Virus record (IMG/VR): IMGVR_UViG_3300037517_000870
Coordinates: 1 to 22,206 of that record
Source of the DNA: a virus
DNA: 22,206 nucleotides
Reading direction: 5' to 3' (one strand)
The notes beneath the pieces were generated by a model, which had not been told where the DNA came from, searched no databases, and worked only from the letters and a program-made list of their open reading frames with translations. Made by a program: the position numbers and the translations under genes. Below are positions 1 to 7,697 of the stretch, in pieces; positions within the stretch are counted from its first letter, which is position 1; every line of letters starts with the position of its first letter.

Positions 1-582
1 AGTGGGAATTTGGGGGTGGGGACTACAAGTCCTCAAAACGATTCAAACTACGGAGGGTTTACGCTCAACGGAACCAGCGGTTCAATCATCACGCTCCGCG
101 CAGGAAATGCAAATTCTGGTCGCATCTACACAACTACTGTTGACCAAATAAACATTGATGCCAATGGAACGGCAAGTGGCACTATCCTTTTTAGAACTGG
201 AACGGGCTCCACCGAACGCGCCCGTATCACCAGCGGTGGGGACTTTCAAACATCGTCTGGCGGCAGCGTCCAAGTCGGTGGCACGGCTGCCCGTGCGACA
301 ACGGCAGGAACAAACCGAGTTGACATCTTCGACGGCACGGCTCCTGTTGGCACTCTGGCAAACGGGGTATCCTTTTATTCAACCGCAGGTGAAGCAAGAG
401 TTATGGATGCAGCCGGTAACGCCACGCTGCTATCTCCGCACGATACTGAAACGAACGAATGGATTTTCCATTCCAAGCACACCCCGACAGGAAAAGTCCT
501 GCGGATTGATGTCGAGCGTCTGCTGAAATTCGTTAACGACCATTTCGGTCTTGACGCGGTTCACGAATTCATTGAGGAGTAA
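1..582 (+). CDS. Phage fibre-like protein, 5' end cut off by window
   Basis: The reading frame is open from base 1 and gives 193 visible residues; the true start lies upstream. The visible N-terminus contains GNLGVGTTSP, a motif common in repeats of phage tail and head fibres. It is followed by Gly/Ser/Thr-rich beta-type sequence with ITLRAGN and TILFRTGTG segments. The last ~60 residues (VMDAAGNATLLSPHDTE onward, ending in a charged helix) look like a separate C-terminal domain that I have seen at the ends of other phage fibres in place of an S74 chaperone. The role is inferred as a trimeric fibre or head fibre. It lies upstream of the scaffold gene, on the capsid side of the map and away from the tail fibre at 8244, so a head-fibre role is possible. 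Its stop overlaps the Shine-Dalgarno (SD) sequence GAGGAG of the next gene. Confidence 0.8.
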   Translation, partial: SGNLGVGTTSPQNDSNYGGFTLNGTSGSIITLRAGNANSGRIYTTTVDQINIDANGTASGTILFRTGTGSTERARITSGGDFQTSSGGSVQVGGTAARATTAGTNRVDIFDGTAPVGTLANGVSFYSTAGEARVMDAAGNATLLSPHDTETNEWIFHSKHTPTGKVLRIDVERLLKFVNDHFGLDAVHEFIEE

Positions 583-585
583 ATA

Positions 586-903
586 ATGACCCCCGTCTGG
601 AAAATCGAATGGATGAACACCACACCGACCTCTGCTGATCCCGCCGAAGCGGTGATCACCGTGGGCTGGCGCTGCAACGGCACACAGGACAGCTACAGCG
701 CAAGCGTGTACTCCACCTGCTCACTGCCCCCTGCTGACCCGGCAAACTTCACCCCCTACGCTGATCTGACGCAGGATCAAGTGCTGGGCTGGATTTGGGC
801 GAATGGCGTGGACAAAGACGCGACTGAGGCTGCGGTACAAGCTCAGATCGACAACCAAATCAACCCACCTGTGATTCAACCTCCTCTTCCCTGGGCAGCA
901 TGA
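586..903 (+). CDS. Conserved phage protein, DUF7936-like
   Basis: 105 residues. ATG follows GAGGAG at 7 nt. The middle and end (ADLTQDQVLGWIWANGVDKD, then INPP and PLPW) match the pattern of a small conserved phage family I remember as DUF7936; the name is from memory. The function is unknown. Family members usually sit among structural genes and may be virion-associated. There is no signal peptide or membrane segment. The stop TGA overlaps the ATG of the next gene (TGATG), so translation is probably coupled. I am confident that it is a gene and less so about the family number. Confidence 0.82.
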   Translation: MTPVWKIEWMNTTPTSADPAEAVITVGWRCNGTQDSYSASVYSTCSLPPADPANFTPYADLTQDQVLGWIWANGVDKDATEAAVQAQIDNQINPPVIQPPLPWAA

Positions 904-1061
904 TGCAAGAGTTCACCATCACCGTGACGGTTGAAGAAGCCAACATCATCGCTATGGGCCTGGGCAAACTGCCGCTGGAAGTGTCTGTTGCGATCTGGCA
1001 AAAACTGCGTGAGCAGATTCAGCAGCAAAGCAGCTTGACACCCGCCACGCAAAACGATTAA
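903..1061 (+). CDS. Small conserved phage protein (52 aa)
   Basis: A short gene that a 60-residue cutoff would miss. ATG at 903 overlaps the preceding TGA and it ends at TAA 1059-1061. The protein starts MQEFTITVTVEEANIIAMGL and continues LGKLPLEVSVAIWQKLREQIQQQ: a beta strand followed by two amphipathic helices. The pattern FT(I/F)TVTVEEAN..I...LGK.P.E...... is familiar as a small conserved phage protein often encoded near tail or head genes. Function unknown. Codon use and the TGATG overlap support a real gene translated together with its upstream neighbour. Confidence 0.75.
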   Translation: MQEFTITVTVEEANIIAMGLGKLPLEVSVAIWQKLREQIQQQSSLTPATQND

Positions 1062-1073
1062 CCTCAGTGCGTA

Positions 1074-1105
1074 CTGGTGCGCTACACCAGGGATTCTTCG
1101 GAATC
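1074..1105 (+). promoter_or_regulatory. Two adjacent RNA hairpins just before the scaffold start
   Basis: The 48-nt gap before the scaffold ATG contains two perfect inverted repeats. The first is CTGGTG (1074-1079) / CACCAG (1085-1090) with a 5-nt loop. The second is GATTC (1092-1096) / GAATC (1101-1105) closing a TTCG loop (1097-1100), the C(UUCG)G type that is unusually stable in RNA. The only SD-like GGA (1100-1102) lies in the second hairpin, and the stem ends 4 nt before ATG 1110. No U-run follows, so it does not look like a terminator. I infer translational control or RNA processing at the scaffold gene. Confidence 0.45.
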
Positions 1106-1109
1106 AACC

Positions 1110-1883
1110 ATGTCAGACCAAGAAGTAGCGGTACAGGTCGAACAGACCCCCGCGCCAGCAGAGCTCCAGGTTACGGCACCTGAACCCGCTGAAGCAGCAC
1201 CACAAACGCCGGAAGCGACCAAGACCTTCACTCAAGAAGAGCTTGACGCCATCGTTGCCAAACGGCTTGCGCGAGAGCAGCGCAAGTGGGAGCGCCAACA
1301 GCGCCCCCAGCAGCAAACGTCCGAGACGCCCAAGGAACTGCCGCCGGCAGAACAGTTTGAGTCGGTTGAAGCCTACGCGCAAGCGCTGGCCGAACAGAAG
1401 GCTCAACAGCTTCTCCAGCAAAGGGACATGGCGCGCCAACAGGCCGAGCTGCTGGAGACGTATGCGGAACGGGAAGAGCAAGCGCGGGACAAGTACGACG
1501 ACTTTGAAACGGTCGCCTACAACCCGAACCTGCGAATCACCACCGTGATGGCGCAAACGATTCAGGCTTCTGACGCTGGACCTGACCTTGCCTATTATTT
1601 AGGCAGTCATCCAAAGGAAGCTGATCGCATCTCCCGCTTGAGCCCGATTTTGCAGGCCAAGGAGATCGGCAAGATTGAGGCGAAACTCGCCAGCAGTCCA
1701 ATGCCGGTCAGGAAGCAATCGAGCGCCCCGGCGCCCATCACGCCTGTCACAGCGCGAACGGCTGGAACGCCCGCTTACGACACCACGGATCCTCGCTCGG
1801 TCAAAGCGATGGATGCTACTGCGTGGATCGAAGCGGAGCGCCAACGGCAGATCCGCAAGTGGCAAGCCCAACAGCAAGTTTAA
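1110..1883 (+). CDS. Capsid scaffolding protein
   Basis: 257 residues from ATG 1110 (MSDQEVAVQVEQ). A GTG 33 nt upstream is in frame but lies inside a hairpin and encodes an atypical leader. The protein has an acidic Pro/Ala-rich N-terminus, then TFTQEELDAIVAKRLAREQRKWERQ, a pattern typical of phage scaffold proteins. A long Gln/Glu/Arg-rich helical or coiled-coil middle follows, and then a C-terminal part (YLGSHPKEADRISRL.P) common to podovirus scaffolds. Scaffolds guide coat assembly into a procapsid and then leave. The position immediately upstream of the coat gene matches P22 gp8-gp5. The C-terminus (IEAERQRQIRKWQAQQQ) is basic and helical, as in P22 gp8, where the C-terminal helix-turn-helix binds coat protein. 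The start is preceded by hairpins, which could limit translation. Confidence 0.88.
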   Translation: MSDQEVAVQVEQTPAPAELQVTAPEPAEAAPQTPEATKTFTQEELDAIVAKRLAREQRKWERQQRPQQQTSETPKELPPAEQFESVEAYAQALAEQKAQQLLQQRDMARQQAELLETYAEREEQARDKYDDFETVAYNPNLRITTVMAQTIQASDAGPDLAYYLGSHPKEADRISRLSPILQAKEIGKIEAKLASSPMPVRKQSSAPAPITPVTARTAGTPAYDTTDPRSVKAMDATAWIEAERQRQIRKWQAQQQV

Positions 1884-1892
1884 GGAGCCATC

Positions 1893-3095
1893 ATGGCAAA
1901 TAACATTCTTACGATTGACATGATCACGAGGAAGGCTCTCGAAATCCTCGAAAACAACCTAGTGATCACTCGAAACGTGAATCGTCAATATGACGACTCG
2001 TTCGCGCAGGAAGGCGCCAAGATTGGTACGACCCTTCGTATCCGTCTGCCGGACCGCGCGCTGGTGACCGATGGTGCTGCGCTGCAAGTGCAGGACGACA
2101 ATGAGCAGTTCACCACGCTCACCGTCTCTAGCCAGAAGCACATCGGCATCAACTTCACGACTGCTGAACTCACCATGCAGCTCGACGACTTCGCCGAGCG
2201 TGTGTTGAAGCCTCGGGTCAGTCAGTTGGCCTCCAGCATCGACGCCGATGTGGCGAACTCCTACCAAGGCATTTTTGCCTCGGTTGGCACGCCTGGCACC
2301 GTTCCGTCGACCAGCCTGGTGCTGCTCCAAGGTCAGCAGAAGCTGAACGAGGCCGCCGCGCCAATGAGCCCGCGCTACGCCACCGTTAACCCGGCTGCCA
2401 ACGCCGGTCTGGTTGAGGGCATGAAGGGCTTGTTCAACCCGGTGTCGACCATCAGCCGTCAGTTTAAGTCGGGCCTGATGGGCGAAGGCATTCTGGGTTA
2501 CGACGAGATGGCAATGTCGCAGTCGATCAAGCAGCACACGACCGGCACCCGTACTGGCGCGCACACGGTGACCTCCACCGTCAGCACGCAGGGCGCGACG
2601 ACCATCGCAATCACCGGCACCGGCACGCAGACCATCAAAAAAGGTGACGTGTTCACCGTTGCGAACGTCTATGCGGTCAATCCGCAAACCCGTGAGTCGA
2701 CTGGTGCTCTTCAGCAGTTCGTAGCGACCGCCGATGCTGTTGCGGTGGCGGGTGCGTACACGGTCAGCGTCAGCCCGGCGATCTACACCTCCGGTCAGGC
2801 TCTGGCAACCGTGGACTCGTTCCCGCAGGCAACTGCAACTGTCACCTTCTTGGGCAGCGCCAGCACCCAGTACCCGCAGAACCTGCTCTATCACAAAGAC
2901 GCAATCGCGTTTGCAACCGCTGACCTTGTGATGCCGCAGGGCGTGGACATGGCGAGCCGCCAAGTTCACAACGGGATCTCCATGCGGATCGTGCGCCAGT
3001 ACGACATCAACAACGACAGGATGCCCTGCCGTATTGACGTCCTCTACGGCTACTCGGTCATTCGTCCGCAACTCGCTTGCCGTATGTGGGGTTAA
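1893..3095 (+). CDS. Major capsid protein, P22 coat protein family
   Basis: 400 residues, against 430 for P22 gp5. The start is well set by AAGGAG 7 nt before ATG 1893. The N-terminus (MANNILTIDMITRKALEILENNL) and the following RIRLPDRALVTDGA segment fit the P22-type coat family, which has the HK97 fold. Residues ~220-320 form a Thr/Ala/Gly-rich beta insertion (GDVFTVANVYAVNPQT, ATVTFLGSAS), as expected for the inserted I-domain of P22 coat. The C-terminus (RIDVLYGYSVIRPQLACRMWG) is also typical. It forms the icosahedral shell together with the scaffold encoded just upstream. This is one of the firmest assignments in the window. Confidence 0.93.
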   Translation: MANNILTIDMITRKALEILENNLVITRNVNRQYDDSFAQEGAKIGTTLRIRLPDRALVTDGAALQVQDDNEQFTTLTVSSQKHIGINFTTAELTMQLDDFAERVLKPRVSQLASSIDADVANSYQGIFASVGTPGTVPSTSLVLLQGQQKLNEAAAPMSPRYATVNPAANAGLVEGMKGLFNPVSTISRQFKSGLMGEGILGYDEMAMSQSIKQHTTGTRTGAHTVTSTVSTQGATTIAITGTGTQTIKKGDVFTVANVYAVNPQTRESTGALQQFVATADAVAVAGAYTVSVSPAIYTSGQALATVDSFPQATATVTFLGSASTQYPQNLLYHKDAIAFATADLVMPQGVDMASRQVHNGISMRIVRQYDINNDRMPCRIDVLYGYSVIRPQLACRMWG

Positions 3096-3119
3096 ACCCT
3101 TTCTGTAAAGGAACAAATC

Positions 3120-3527
3120 ATGGCTCTTTCTAATGGTGCAGGCGGCTATCAGGTCGGCGCTGGCAATCGTGCAGAAACCACGATGGGCTATGCGGACACA
3201 CCGCAAACCGCAACTTCCACGGCGACCCTGACCGCCGCCCAGATTTTGGGCGGTATGCTGGTAGCCAACCCTTCCACTTCTGCTGCAACCTACACGCTGC
3301 CGACCGCTGCTCTGATTGATACGGCACTGCCCAACGCTACTGTTGGCAGTACGTTTGATCTGAACTTGGTCAACATCGGTACGTCAAGCGGCACCGTCAC
3401 GTTAGCTACGGCGACTGGCATCACAGATGGCGGCAACGCCTTTGTTGTGGTAGCCATCACCTCAAGCGCAGCGTTTCGGTTCCGCAAGACCGCAGAGGGT
3501 GCGTACACGGTCTACAAGATTGCCTAA
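3120..3527 (+). CDS. Head-associated beta-rich protein (putative decoration protein)
   Basis: 135 residues. AAAGGA precedes ATG 3120 by ~8 nt. The sequence is rich in Thr, Ala, Ser and Gly with predicted beta strands. It includes LTAAQILGGMLVANPST, YTLPTAALID and VGSTFDLNLVNIGTSSGTVTL, a pattern seen in small proteins encoded right after phage coat genes and in some fibres. I infer a capsid surface or decoration role from its place directly after the coat gene and its own good SD, which suits high expression. No cysteines or membrane segment. It is possibly distantly related to the next gene; both share a short N-terminal region followed by one beta domain. Confidence 0.78.
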   Translation: MALSNGAGGYQVGAGNRAETTMGYADTPQTATSTATLTAAQILGGMLVANPSTSAATYTLPTAALIDTALPNATVGSTFDLNLVNIGTSSGTVTLATATGITDGGNAFVVVAITSSAAFRFRKTAEGAYTVYKIA

Positions 3528-3539
3528 AGGAGCTACGTC

Positions 3540-3899
3540 ATGCCGAATACTAAATCTGTTGGCGTGGCGTACTCCGATCCGGCGCTGACGTCGTTTTACC
3601 TCAACGCTCCGGTCACCAAGACCGCCAGCTTTACGCTGGGCGAAGATGAAAACTACGTCATCTGTAACGGCTCCGCTGCCAACGTCACTGTGACGTTGCC
3701 CAGCGGGGCTGCTTACATCGGACGGACCGTCTACCTCAAAAACTTGTCGGGCACTTACACGGTCATTTCCGCGTCGTCTAACGTCAAGCCGCGTACCTCA
3801 AACACTGCTGCCACGGCCATTTTGGCCGCGTCAGCGGGTGCTTGGGCAACGCTGGTTTGCGAAGATGGCACGAATTGGGTCGTTATGGCCGGCAACTGA
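3540..3899 (+). CDS. Beta-rich fibre-domain protein (putative head decoration or fibre)
   Basis: 119 residues. AAGGAG precedes ATG 3540 by ~7 nt. A short variable N-terminus is followed by one beta domain with NYVICNGSAANVTVTLPS, TVYLKNLSGTYTVISASSN, and an end reading AWATLVCEDGTNWVVMAGN. This pattern occurs as a repeated module in phage fibres and base-plate or head decorations. Here it stands alone as a small protein in the capsid gene group. A strong hairpin follows 5 nt after its stop, so it closes the highly expressed capsid block. Decoration is inferred; a small fibre is the alternative. Confidence 0.78.
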   Translation: MPNTKSVGVAYSDPALTSFYLNAPVTKTASFTLGEDENYVICNGSAANVTVTLPSGAAYIGRTVYLKNLSGTYTVISASSNVKPRTSNTAATAILAASAGAWATLVCEDGTNWVVMAGN

Positions 3900-3903
3900 T
3901 GGA

Positions 3904-3927
3904 CAGCGGGGGCTTCGGCCCCCGCTG
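3904..3927 (+). terminator. Perfect 10-bp UUCG hairpin after the capsid genes
   Basis: CAGCGGGGGC (3904-3913), loop TTCG (3914-3917), GCCCCCGCTG (3918-3927): ten perfect pairs, eight of them G-C, closed as C(UUCG)G, an exceptionally stable RNA hairpin. It starts 5 nt after the stop at 3899 and ends 8 nt before ATG 3935. No T-run follows, so it is not a canonical Rho-independent terminator. It may attenuate transcription, or it may be a 3' stabiliser or processing site that sets capsid expression above that of tail genes. Confidence 0.5.
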
Positions 3928-3934
3928 CATACAC

Positions 3935-4126
3935 ATGGCAATAATTTACCTGCGGCACCCCAACCACGGCGAAAAAGTCGCTACGATGGAGCTGGAGGCC
4001 GAACAGGATGAAAAGAATGGCTGGGTGCGGTATGATCCGGACGAGGCCGAGGCGCCTTCGACCAACGAGCTAGCCGCGCCTGCGCGGCGGCGTCGGAAGG
4101 ACACCGCTCATGCAGAGCTACTATGA
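3935..4126 (+). CDS. Small conserved phage protein (63 aa)
   Basis: 63 residues from ATG 3935 (MAIIYLRHPNHGEKVATMELEA). A longer frame from a TTG at 3842 would run through the end of the upstream gene and the hairpin, so it is rejected. The N-terminal (M)IYLRHP.HG.KVATME.EA pattern recurs in small proteins of P22-like environmental phages. The C-terminus is basic (APARRRRKDTAHAELL). Function unknown; a virion-associated or nucleic-acid-binding tail is possible from the basic end. There is no clear SD, because the hairpin occupies the upstream region. It overlaps the next gene by 17 nt. Confidence 0.7.
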   Translation: MAIIYLRHPNHGEKVATMELEAEQDEKNGWVRYDPDEAEAPSTNELAAPARRRRKDTAHAELL

Positions 4127-5240
4127 CATTGTCACAGACAGCGGCAACAACCCGATCAGCGGCGCGCTGGTCTACGTCTATGACTCGCTAGGCGCGCTCG
4201 CAACAATCTATTCCGATGATGGGCTGACGCTTCAGTCAAACCCCATCACGACGAACGCTTCCGGCGGCTGGATCTTCTACGCAGCCAACGGCATCTACAG
4301 CGCCGTCATCACCGCTGCTGGCTACACCAGCAAGACTATCACCGGCATCACGTTGAACGACCCGACACCCTCGCAGGGCGCCGTCGACATCCAAGAGTTC
4401 ACAACGGCCGGCACATCGACTTGGACGAAGCCGCTCGGCGCTCGGTACGTTGAGGTGCTGATGTACAGCGGCGGCTCTGGTGGTGGGTCTGGGCGGCGCA
4501 GAAGTGCATCTACTGTTAATTCAGCTTGGGGTGGCGGCGGCGGTGCTGCGGGCTCACGCATGGAGATTCGTGTTCCGGCCAGTGCTTTAAGTGCAACAGA
4601 AACGATAGTTGTCGGCGCTGGCGGCGCTGGGGGCGCGGCGCAAACGGTTGACGAAACTAATGGTAATGACGGTAACCCAGGCGCAAGCACTCAGTTTGGT
4701 TCTTTTACTGTCGCCAGTAGTTTTGGTGGCGGCGGTGGTGGAACGTCAGGCGGCGGCAGTGGTGGCGTAATGCGTCAACGGCTAGCAGAGTATCGATCTG
4801 GGTCTGTGTTTTACGCAGGTGCCGGTGGGTCTGGGACAGCTACCAATGGAAATCCGGGGGGAAGGGGTGGCTATGTGTCTGGTGGTGGTGGCGGTGGTAG
4901 TGGCTTTGGTGGCGGATCTACAGCGTCCGCGACTGGCGCAGCGGGTGGGCTAGGCGGCGCATTTTTTTCGGGCGATCCTGCAACGGCAACCGGCGGCGGC
5001 GGTGCTGCTGGAACCGCTGGCGGCAACGGCGGCGTAGGGGCTGACGGTCTGCTGGACTACTTTGTCGGCGGTTCCGGTGGCGGTTCTGGAGGCGGTACTG
5101 ACTTAGTAGCAGGCGCTGGCGGAAAAGGCGGCTACCCTAGCGGCGGTGGCGGTGGCGGCGCTGCTGCGTCTGGAGCGTTTGACTCCGGGGCAGGTGGCGA
5201 CGGTGGCGACGGGTTCGTGCGCGTGGTGACCTACCTATGA
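4110..5240 (+). CDS. Glycine-rich tail fibre / adhesin
   Basis: 376 residues. ATG 4110 follows GGAAGGA at ~9 nt. Residues 1-90 (YYDIVTDSGNNPISGALVYVY ... NGIYSAVITAAGYTSKTITG) are a beta-rich N-terminal domain like the virion-binding domains of phage fibres; the first 90 residues of the fibre at 8244 follow the same layout. From ~95 comes FTTAGTSTWTKPLGARYVEV, the start of a known glycine-rich phage domain. Residues ~120-370 contain many polyglycine runs (GGGGGAAGS, GGGGGGTSGGG, SGGGGGGSGFGGGS). Such runs can fold as stacked polyglycine-II helices, as in S16-type gp38 adhesins. The C-terminus GDGFVRVVTYL is typical. I infer receptor binding. It lies between the head genes and the tail adaptor. 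Confidence 0.82.
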   Translation: MQSYYDIVTDSGNNPISGALVYVYDSLGALATIYSDDGLTLQSNPITTNASGGWIFYAANGIYSAVITAAGYTSKTITGITLNDPTPSQGAVDIQEFTTAGTSTWTKPLGARYVEVLMYSGGSGGGSGRRRSASTVNSAWGGGGGAAGSRMEIRVPASALSATETIVVGAGGAGGAAQTVDETNGNDGNPGASTQFGSFTVASSFGGGGGGTSGGGSGGVMRQRLAEYRSGSVFYAGAGGSGTATNGNPGGRGGYVSGGGGGGSGFGGGSTASATGAAGGLGGAFFSGDPATATGGGGAAGTAGGNGGVGADGLLDYFVGGSGGGSGGGTDLVAGAGGKGGYPSGGGGGGAAASGAFDSGAGGDGGDGFVRVVTYL

Positions 5241-5449
5241 AACAATTTCTGCTCAAGCCTGACGGCACCTTCCCGCCCAACACCAACGTCGAAGCGTTGA
5301 AAGCCGCTGGCATTCGCTTTGTGCTGCCTACGCCGCGCCCTCGTCCGTCGCCCGGCATGACGCTGCGCGATACTGAGCCTGAACTGATCAATGGTGTCTG
5401 GCACCAGCGGTGGACTGAGGTGCCGGCGCCCGAGGAGCCTACGGAATGA
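5237..5449 (+). CDS. Small phage protein next to adhesin (70 aa)
   Basis: 70 residues. ATG 5237 overlaps the adhesin stop (ATGA) and its own stop overlaps the next ATG in the same way. The sequence (MKQFLLKPDGTFPPNTNVEAL ... WHQRWTEVPAPEEPTE) is Pro-rich and soluble, with conserved-looking Trp residues near the end. The layout recalls short proteins encoded beside phage fibres that have a '...GVWHQ.W.E...' C-terminus. I do not know its function; an assembly helper for the adjacent fibre is a guess based only on position. Confidence 0.7.
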   Translation: MKQFLLKPDGTFPPNTNVEALKAAGIRFVLPTPRPRPSPGMTLRDTEPELINGVWHQRWTEVPAPEEPTE

Positions 5450-6186
5450 CCATCCTCACGCTATCCGGCGCCGGCGTCTCGGCAGGCGACCTGATCAACG
5501 GGGCGCTGCGCCTCATCGGTCAGTTGGCCGAAGGTGAGACGCCTTCGCCTGAGACATCGGACGACGCCTTCACGGCGATGAACCAAATGATCGACTCTTG
5601 GTCGACCGAACGTCTGTCGGTGTTCTCGACGCAGGATCAAGTCTTTACTTGGCCCGCCAACACAATCAGCCGATCGCTTGGGCCGACTGGTGACTTCGTT
5701 GGGCAGCGCCCCATCCTGCTTGATGACAGCACCTACTTCAAGGACACCAGCAGTGGTCTGTCCTACGACATCCTTTTCATCAACCAAGACCAGTACAACG
5801 GGATTGCGTTGAAGACTGCGGGGAGCACGTTCCCACAGATGATGTGGGTCAACATGACCTTCCCCAACGTCGAGATGTACCTGTACCCGCGTCCGACGAA
5901 GGATCTGGAATTTCATCTGGTGTCGGTGCAGCCGCTCACGCAGGCTGCGTCGCTTAACACTATCCTTCAGTTCCCGCCAGGCTACCTGCGGGCGTTCCGG
6001 TACTGCCTCGCGTGCGAGCTCGCGCCTGAGTTTGGTGTTGAGCCGCCGCCCACCGTGCAGCGGATTGCGATGGCGTCCAAGCGCAGCCTGAAGCGCATCA
6101 ACAATCCCGACGACATCATGGCGCTGCCGTACAGCCTGATCGCGCGCCGTAGGCAGCGTTTCAACATCTTCGCAGGCGGCTACTGA
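5446..6186 (+). CDS. Tail adaptor / head completion protein, P22 gp4-like
   Basis: 246 residues (P22 gp4 is 166). ATG 5446 overlaps the previous stop. The N-terminal helical part (SAGDLINGALRLIGQLAEGE, DAFTAMNQMIDSWSTERLSVF) is typical of the gp4-like tail accessory family, which attaches under the portal after packaging and closes the head. The middle (YDILFINQDQYNGIALKTAGS, FPNVEMYLYPRP) and the C-terminal ...RSLKRINNPDDIMALPY segment are also typical. The gene directly upstream of the gp10-like hub matches P22 order, so the family call is strong. The length beyond gp4 is usual in environmental relatives. Confidence 0.88.
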   Translation: MTILTLSGAGVSAGDLINGALRLIGQLAEGETPSPETSDDAFTAMNQMIDSWSTERLSVFSTQDQVFTWPANTISRSLGPTGDFVGQRPILLDDSTYFKDTSSGLSYDILFINQDQYNGIALKTAGSTFPQMMWVNMTFPNVEMYLYPRPTKDLEFHLVSVQPLTQAASLNTILQFPPGYLRAFRYCLACELAPEFGVEPPPTVQRIAMASKRSLKRINNPDDIMALPYSLIARRRQRFNIFAGGY

Positions 6187-7697
6187 TGAAGACGCCCATT
6201 CTTGGCGCTTCTTATGTCGCGGCGAGCATCAACGCCGCAAACGACCGCTGCGTCAACCTCTATCCGGAAGTAGTGCAGCAAGGCGGCAAGGAGCCTGCTT
6301 TTTTGCGGCGCACGCCAGGGCTTAAACCTGTCGTGCAACTTACAGGCGGGCCGATCCGGGGAATGTTTGTTCTTCCGCAAAACAAATCTAACCCGCAAGT
6401 GCCGCAAAACGACGGGCTGGACTTGTTGTTGGTAGTCACGTCAGACGATGCGCTAGGCACCAACACTCGTTTTTGGCTGGTGGAATCTGACTACGGTACG
6501 ACGCTTCGAACGACCGTCAGCGCTAATTTGGGCGCTGGGCCAGTGTCGATCGCCTACAACGGCGTTCAAGTATTCTTTGCGTGTAGCGATCCATCTGGCA
6601 GCAGTTTTATCTACAACGTTGACACCAACCAATTTCAACAGATCACGGACCCTGACTTTCCCGGCGCGTCTTCGGTTGGCCTTATAGACGGATACTTTGT
6701 GTTCGCCGAGCCTAACAGCCAAAAGCTATGGGTGACCGCGCTGCTGGACGGCACGTCGGTCGACCCGCTGGACTTCGCAAGCGCTGAAGGGGCGCCTGAC
6801 AACATTGTGTCGGTGTTGGTTAGCAACCGTGAAGTGTGGGTGTTTGGCGAGACGTCAACTGAGGTCTGGTACAACGCGGGCGGGCCTGACTTCCCGCTTG
6901 AGCGCATCGCAGGCGCCTTTAACGAGATTGGCTGTGTGGCCAGGTACTCGACCACCAAAGTGTCTAACCGCGTCTTTTGGCTCGGCCGAAATGCGGAAGG
7001 CCAAGGAATTGTCTACCGGTCCAACGGCTACGTTGGCGAGCGCGTCAGCACGCATGCGATTGAAACGGCGATCCGCGCTTACGGCGACATATCAAATGCA
7101 ATTGGCATGGCGTACCAACAGGACGGGCATCCGTTCTACGTCCTGACCTTTCCGACCGTGGCTAAGACGTGGGTCTATGACCTGAGTACGCAATTGTGGC
7201 ATGAGCGTGCAGGTTGGATTGACGGCGCCTTTACGCGCTACAGGCCCAACACGATGGCGCTTTTCAACGGCAAGATCATCGCGGGCGATTTTGAGAACGG
7301 CAAACTTTACGAACTGGACCCCGACGTCTACACCGACAATCTGCTGCCGCAAAGGTGGCTGCGGTCTTGGCGGGCGCTGCCCACAGGCCAAAACAACCTC
7401 AAGCGCACGGTGCAGCACAACCTACAGCTCGACTGCGAGTCAGGCGTGGGGCTGGTAACCGGGCAAGGCTCCGACCCGCAGGTCATGCTGCGTTGGTCGG
7501 ACGACGCTGGCCACAACTGGTCAAGCGAGCACTGGCGGTCGATGGGCGCGATCGGCGCCACCGGCACGCGGGTCATCTGGCGGCGGCTGGGCAGCACGGT
7601 AAGGCTGCGCGACCGCGTCTACGAGGTGAGCGGCACCGACCCGGTCAAGATCGCGATCATGGGGGCTGAACTCACCGCGAGCGCCACCAATGCCTAA
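6186..7697 (+). CDS. Packaged DNA stabilisation protein, P22 gp10-like tail hub
   Basis: 503 residues (P22 gp10 is 472). The start overlaps the previous stop (TGATG). The N-terminus (MKTPILGASYVAASINAANDR, then VNLYPEVV and FLRRTPGL) is the signature of the phage stabilisation family. Beta-propeller-like repeats follow (PVSIAYNGVQVFFACSD, VGLIDGYFVFAEPNSQ, VWVFGETSTEVWYNAG, VFWLGRNAEGQGIVYR). In P22 this protein forms the hexameric hub between gp4 and the tail needle and holds packaged DNA in the head. Neighbouring genes match that role. It ends 8 nt inside the next gene. Confidence 0.9.
   Translation: MKTPILGASYVAASINAANDRCVNLYPEVVQQGGKEPAFLRRTPGLKPVVQLTGGPIRGMFVLPQNKSNPQVPQNDGLDLLLVVTSDDALGTNTRFWLVESDYGTTLRTTVSANLGAGPVSIAYNGVQVFFACSDPSGSSFIYNVDTNQFQQITDPDFPGASSVGLIDGYFVFAEPNSQKLWVTALLDGTSVDPLDFASAEGAPDNIVSVLVSNREVWVFGETSTEVWYNAGGPDFPLERIAGAFNEIGCVARYSTTKVSNRVFWLGRNAEGQGIVYRSNGYVGERVSTHAIETAIRAYGDISNAIGMAYQQDGHPFYVLTFPTVAKTWVYDLSTQLWHERAGWIDGAFTRYRPNTMALFNGKIIAGDFENGKLYELDPDVYTDNLLPQRWLRSWRALPTGQNNLKRTVQHNLQLDCESGVGLVTGQGSDPQVMLRWSDDAGHNWSSEHWRSMGAIGATGTRVIWRRLGSTVRLRDRVYEVSGTDPVKIAIMGAELTASATNA

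Noticed and set aside
3098-3111. Small inverted repeat CCTTT/AAAGG covering the SD of the gene at 3120
   Set aside because: Only five mostly A-T pairs, easily formed by chance around any AAAGG SD sequence; not enough for a regulatory claim.
1959-3206. 415-codon open frame on the minus strand over the coat gene
   Set aside because: It mirrors the coat protein codons, shows no family pattern and runs past the coat gene end into the next gene; treated as a shadow.
4480-5200. Dense GGC/GGT runs looking like DNA repeats
   Set aside because: They are glycine codons of one adhesin gene with irregular spacing; no direct-repeat array, CRISPR or origin-type iteration.
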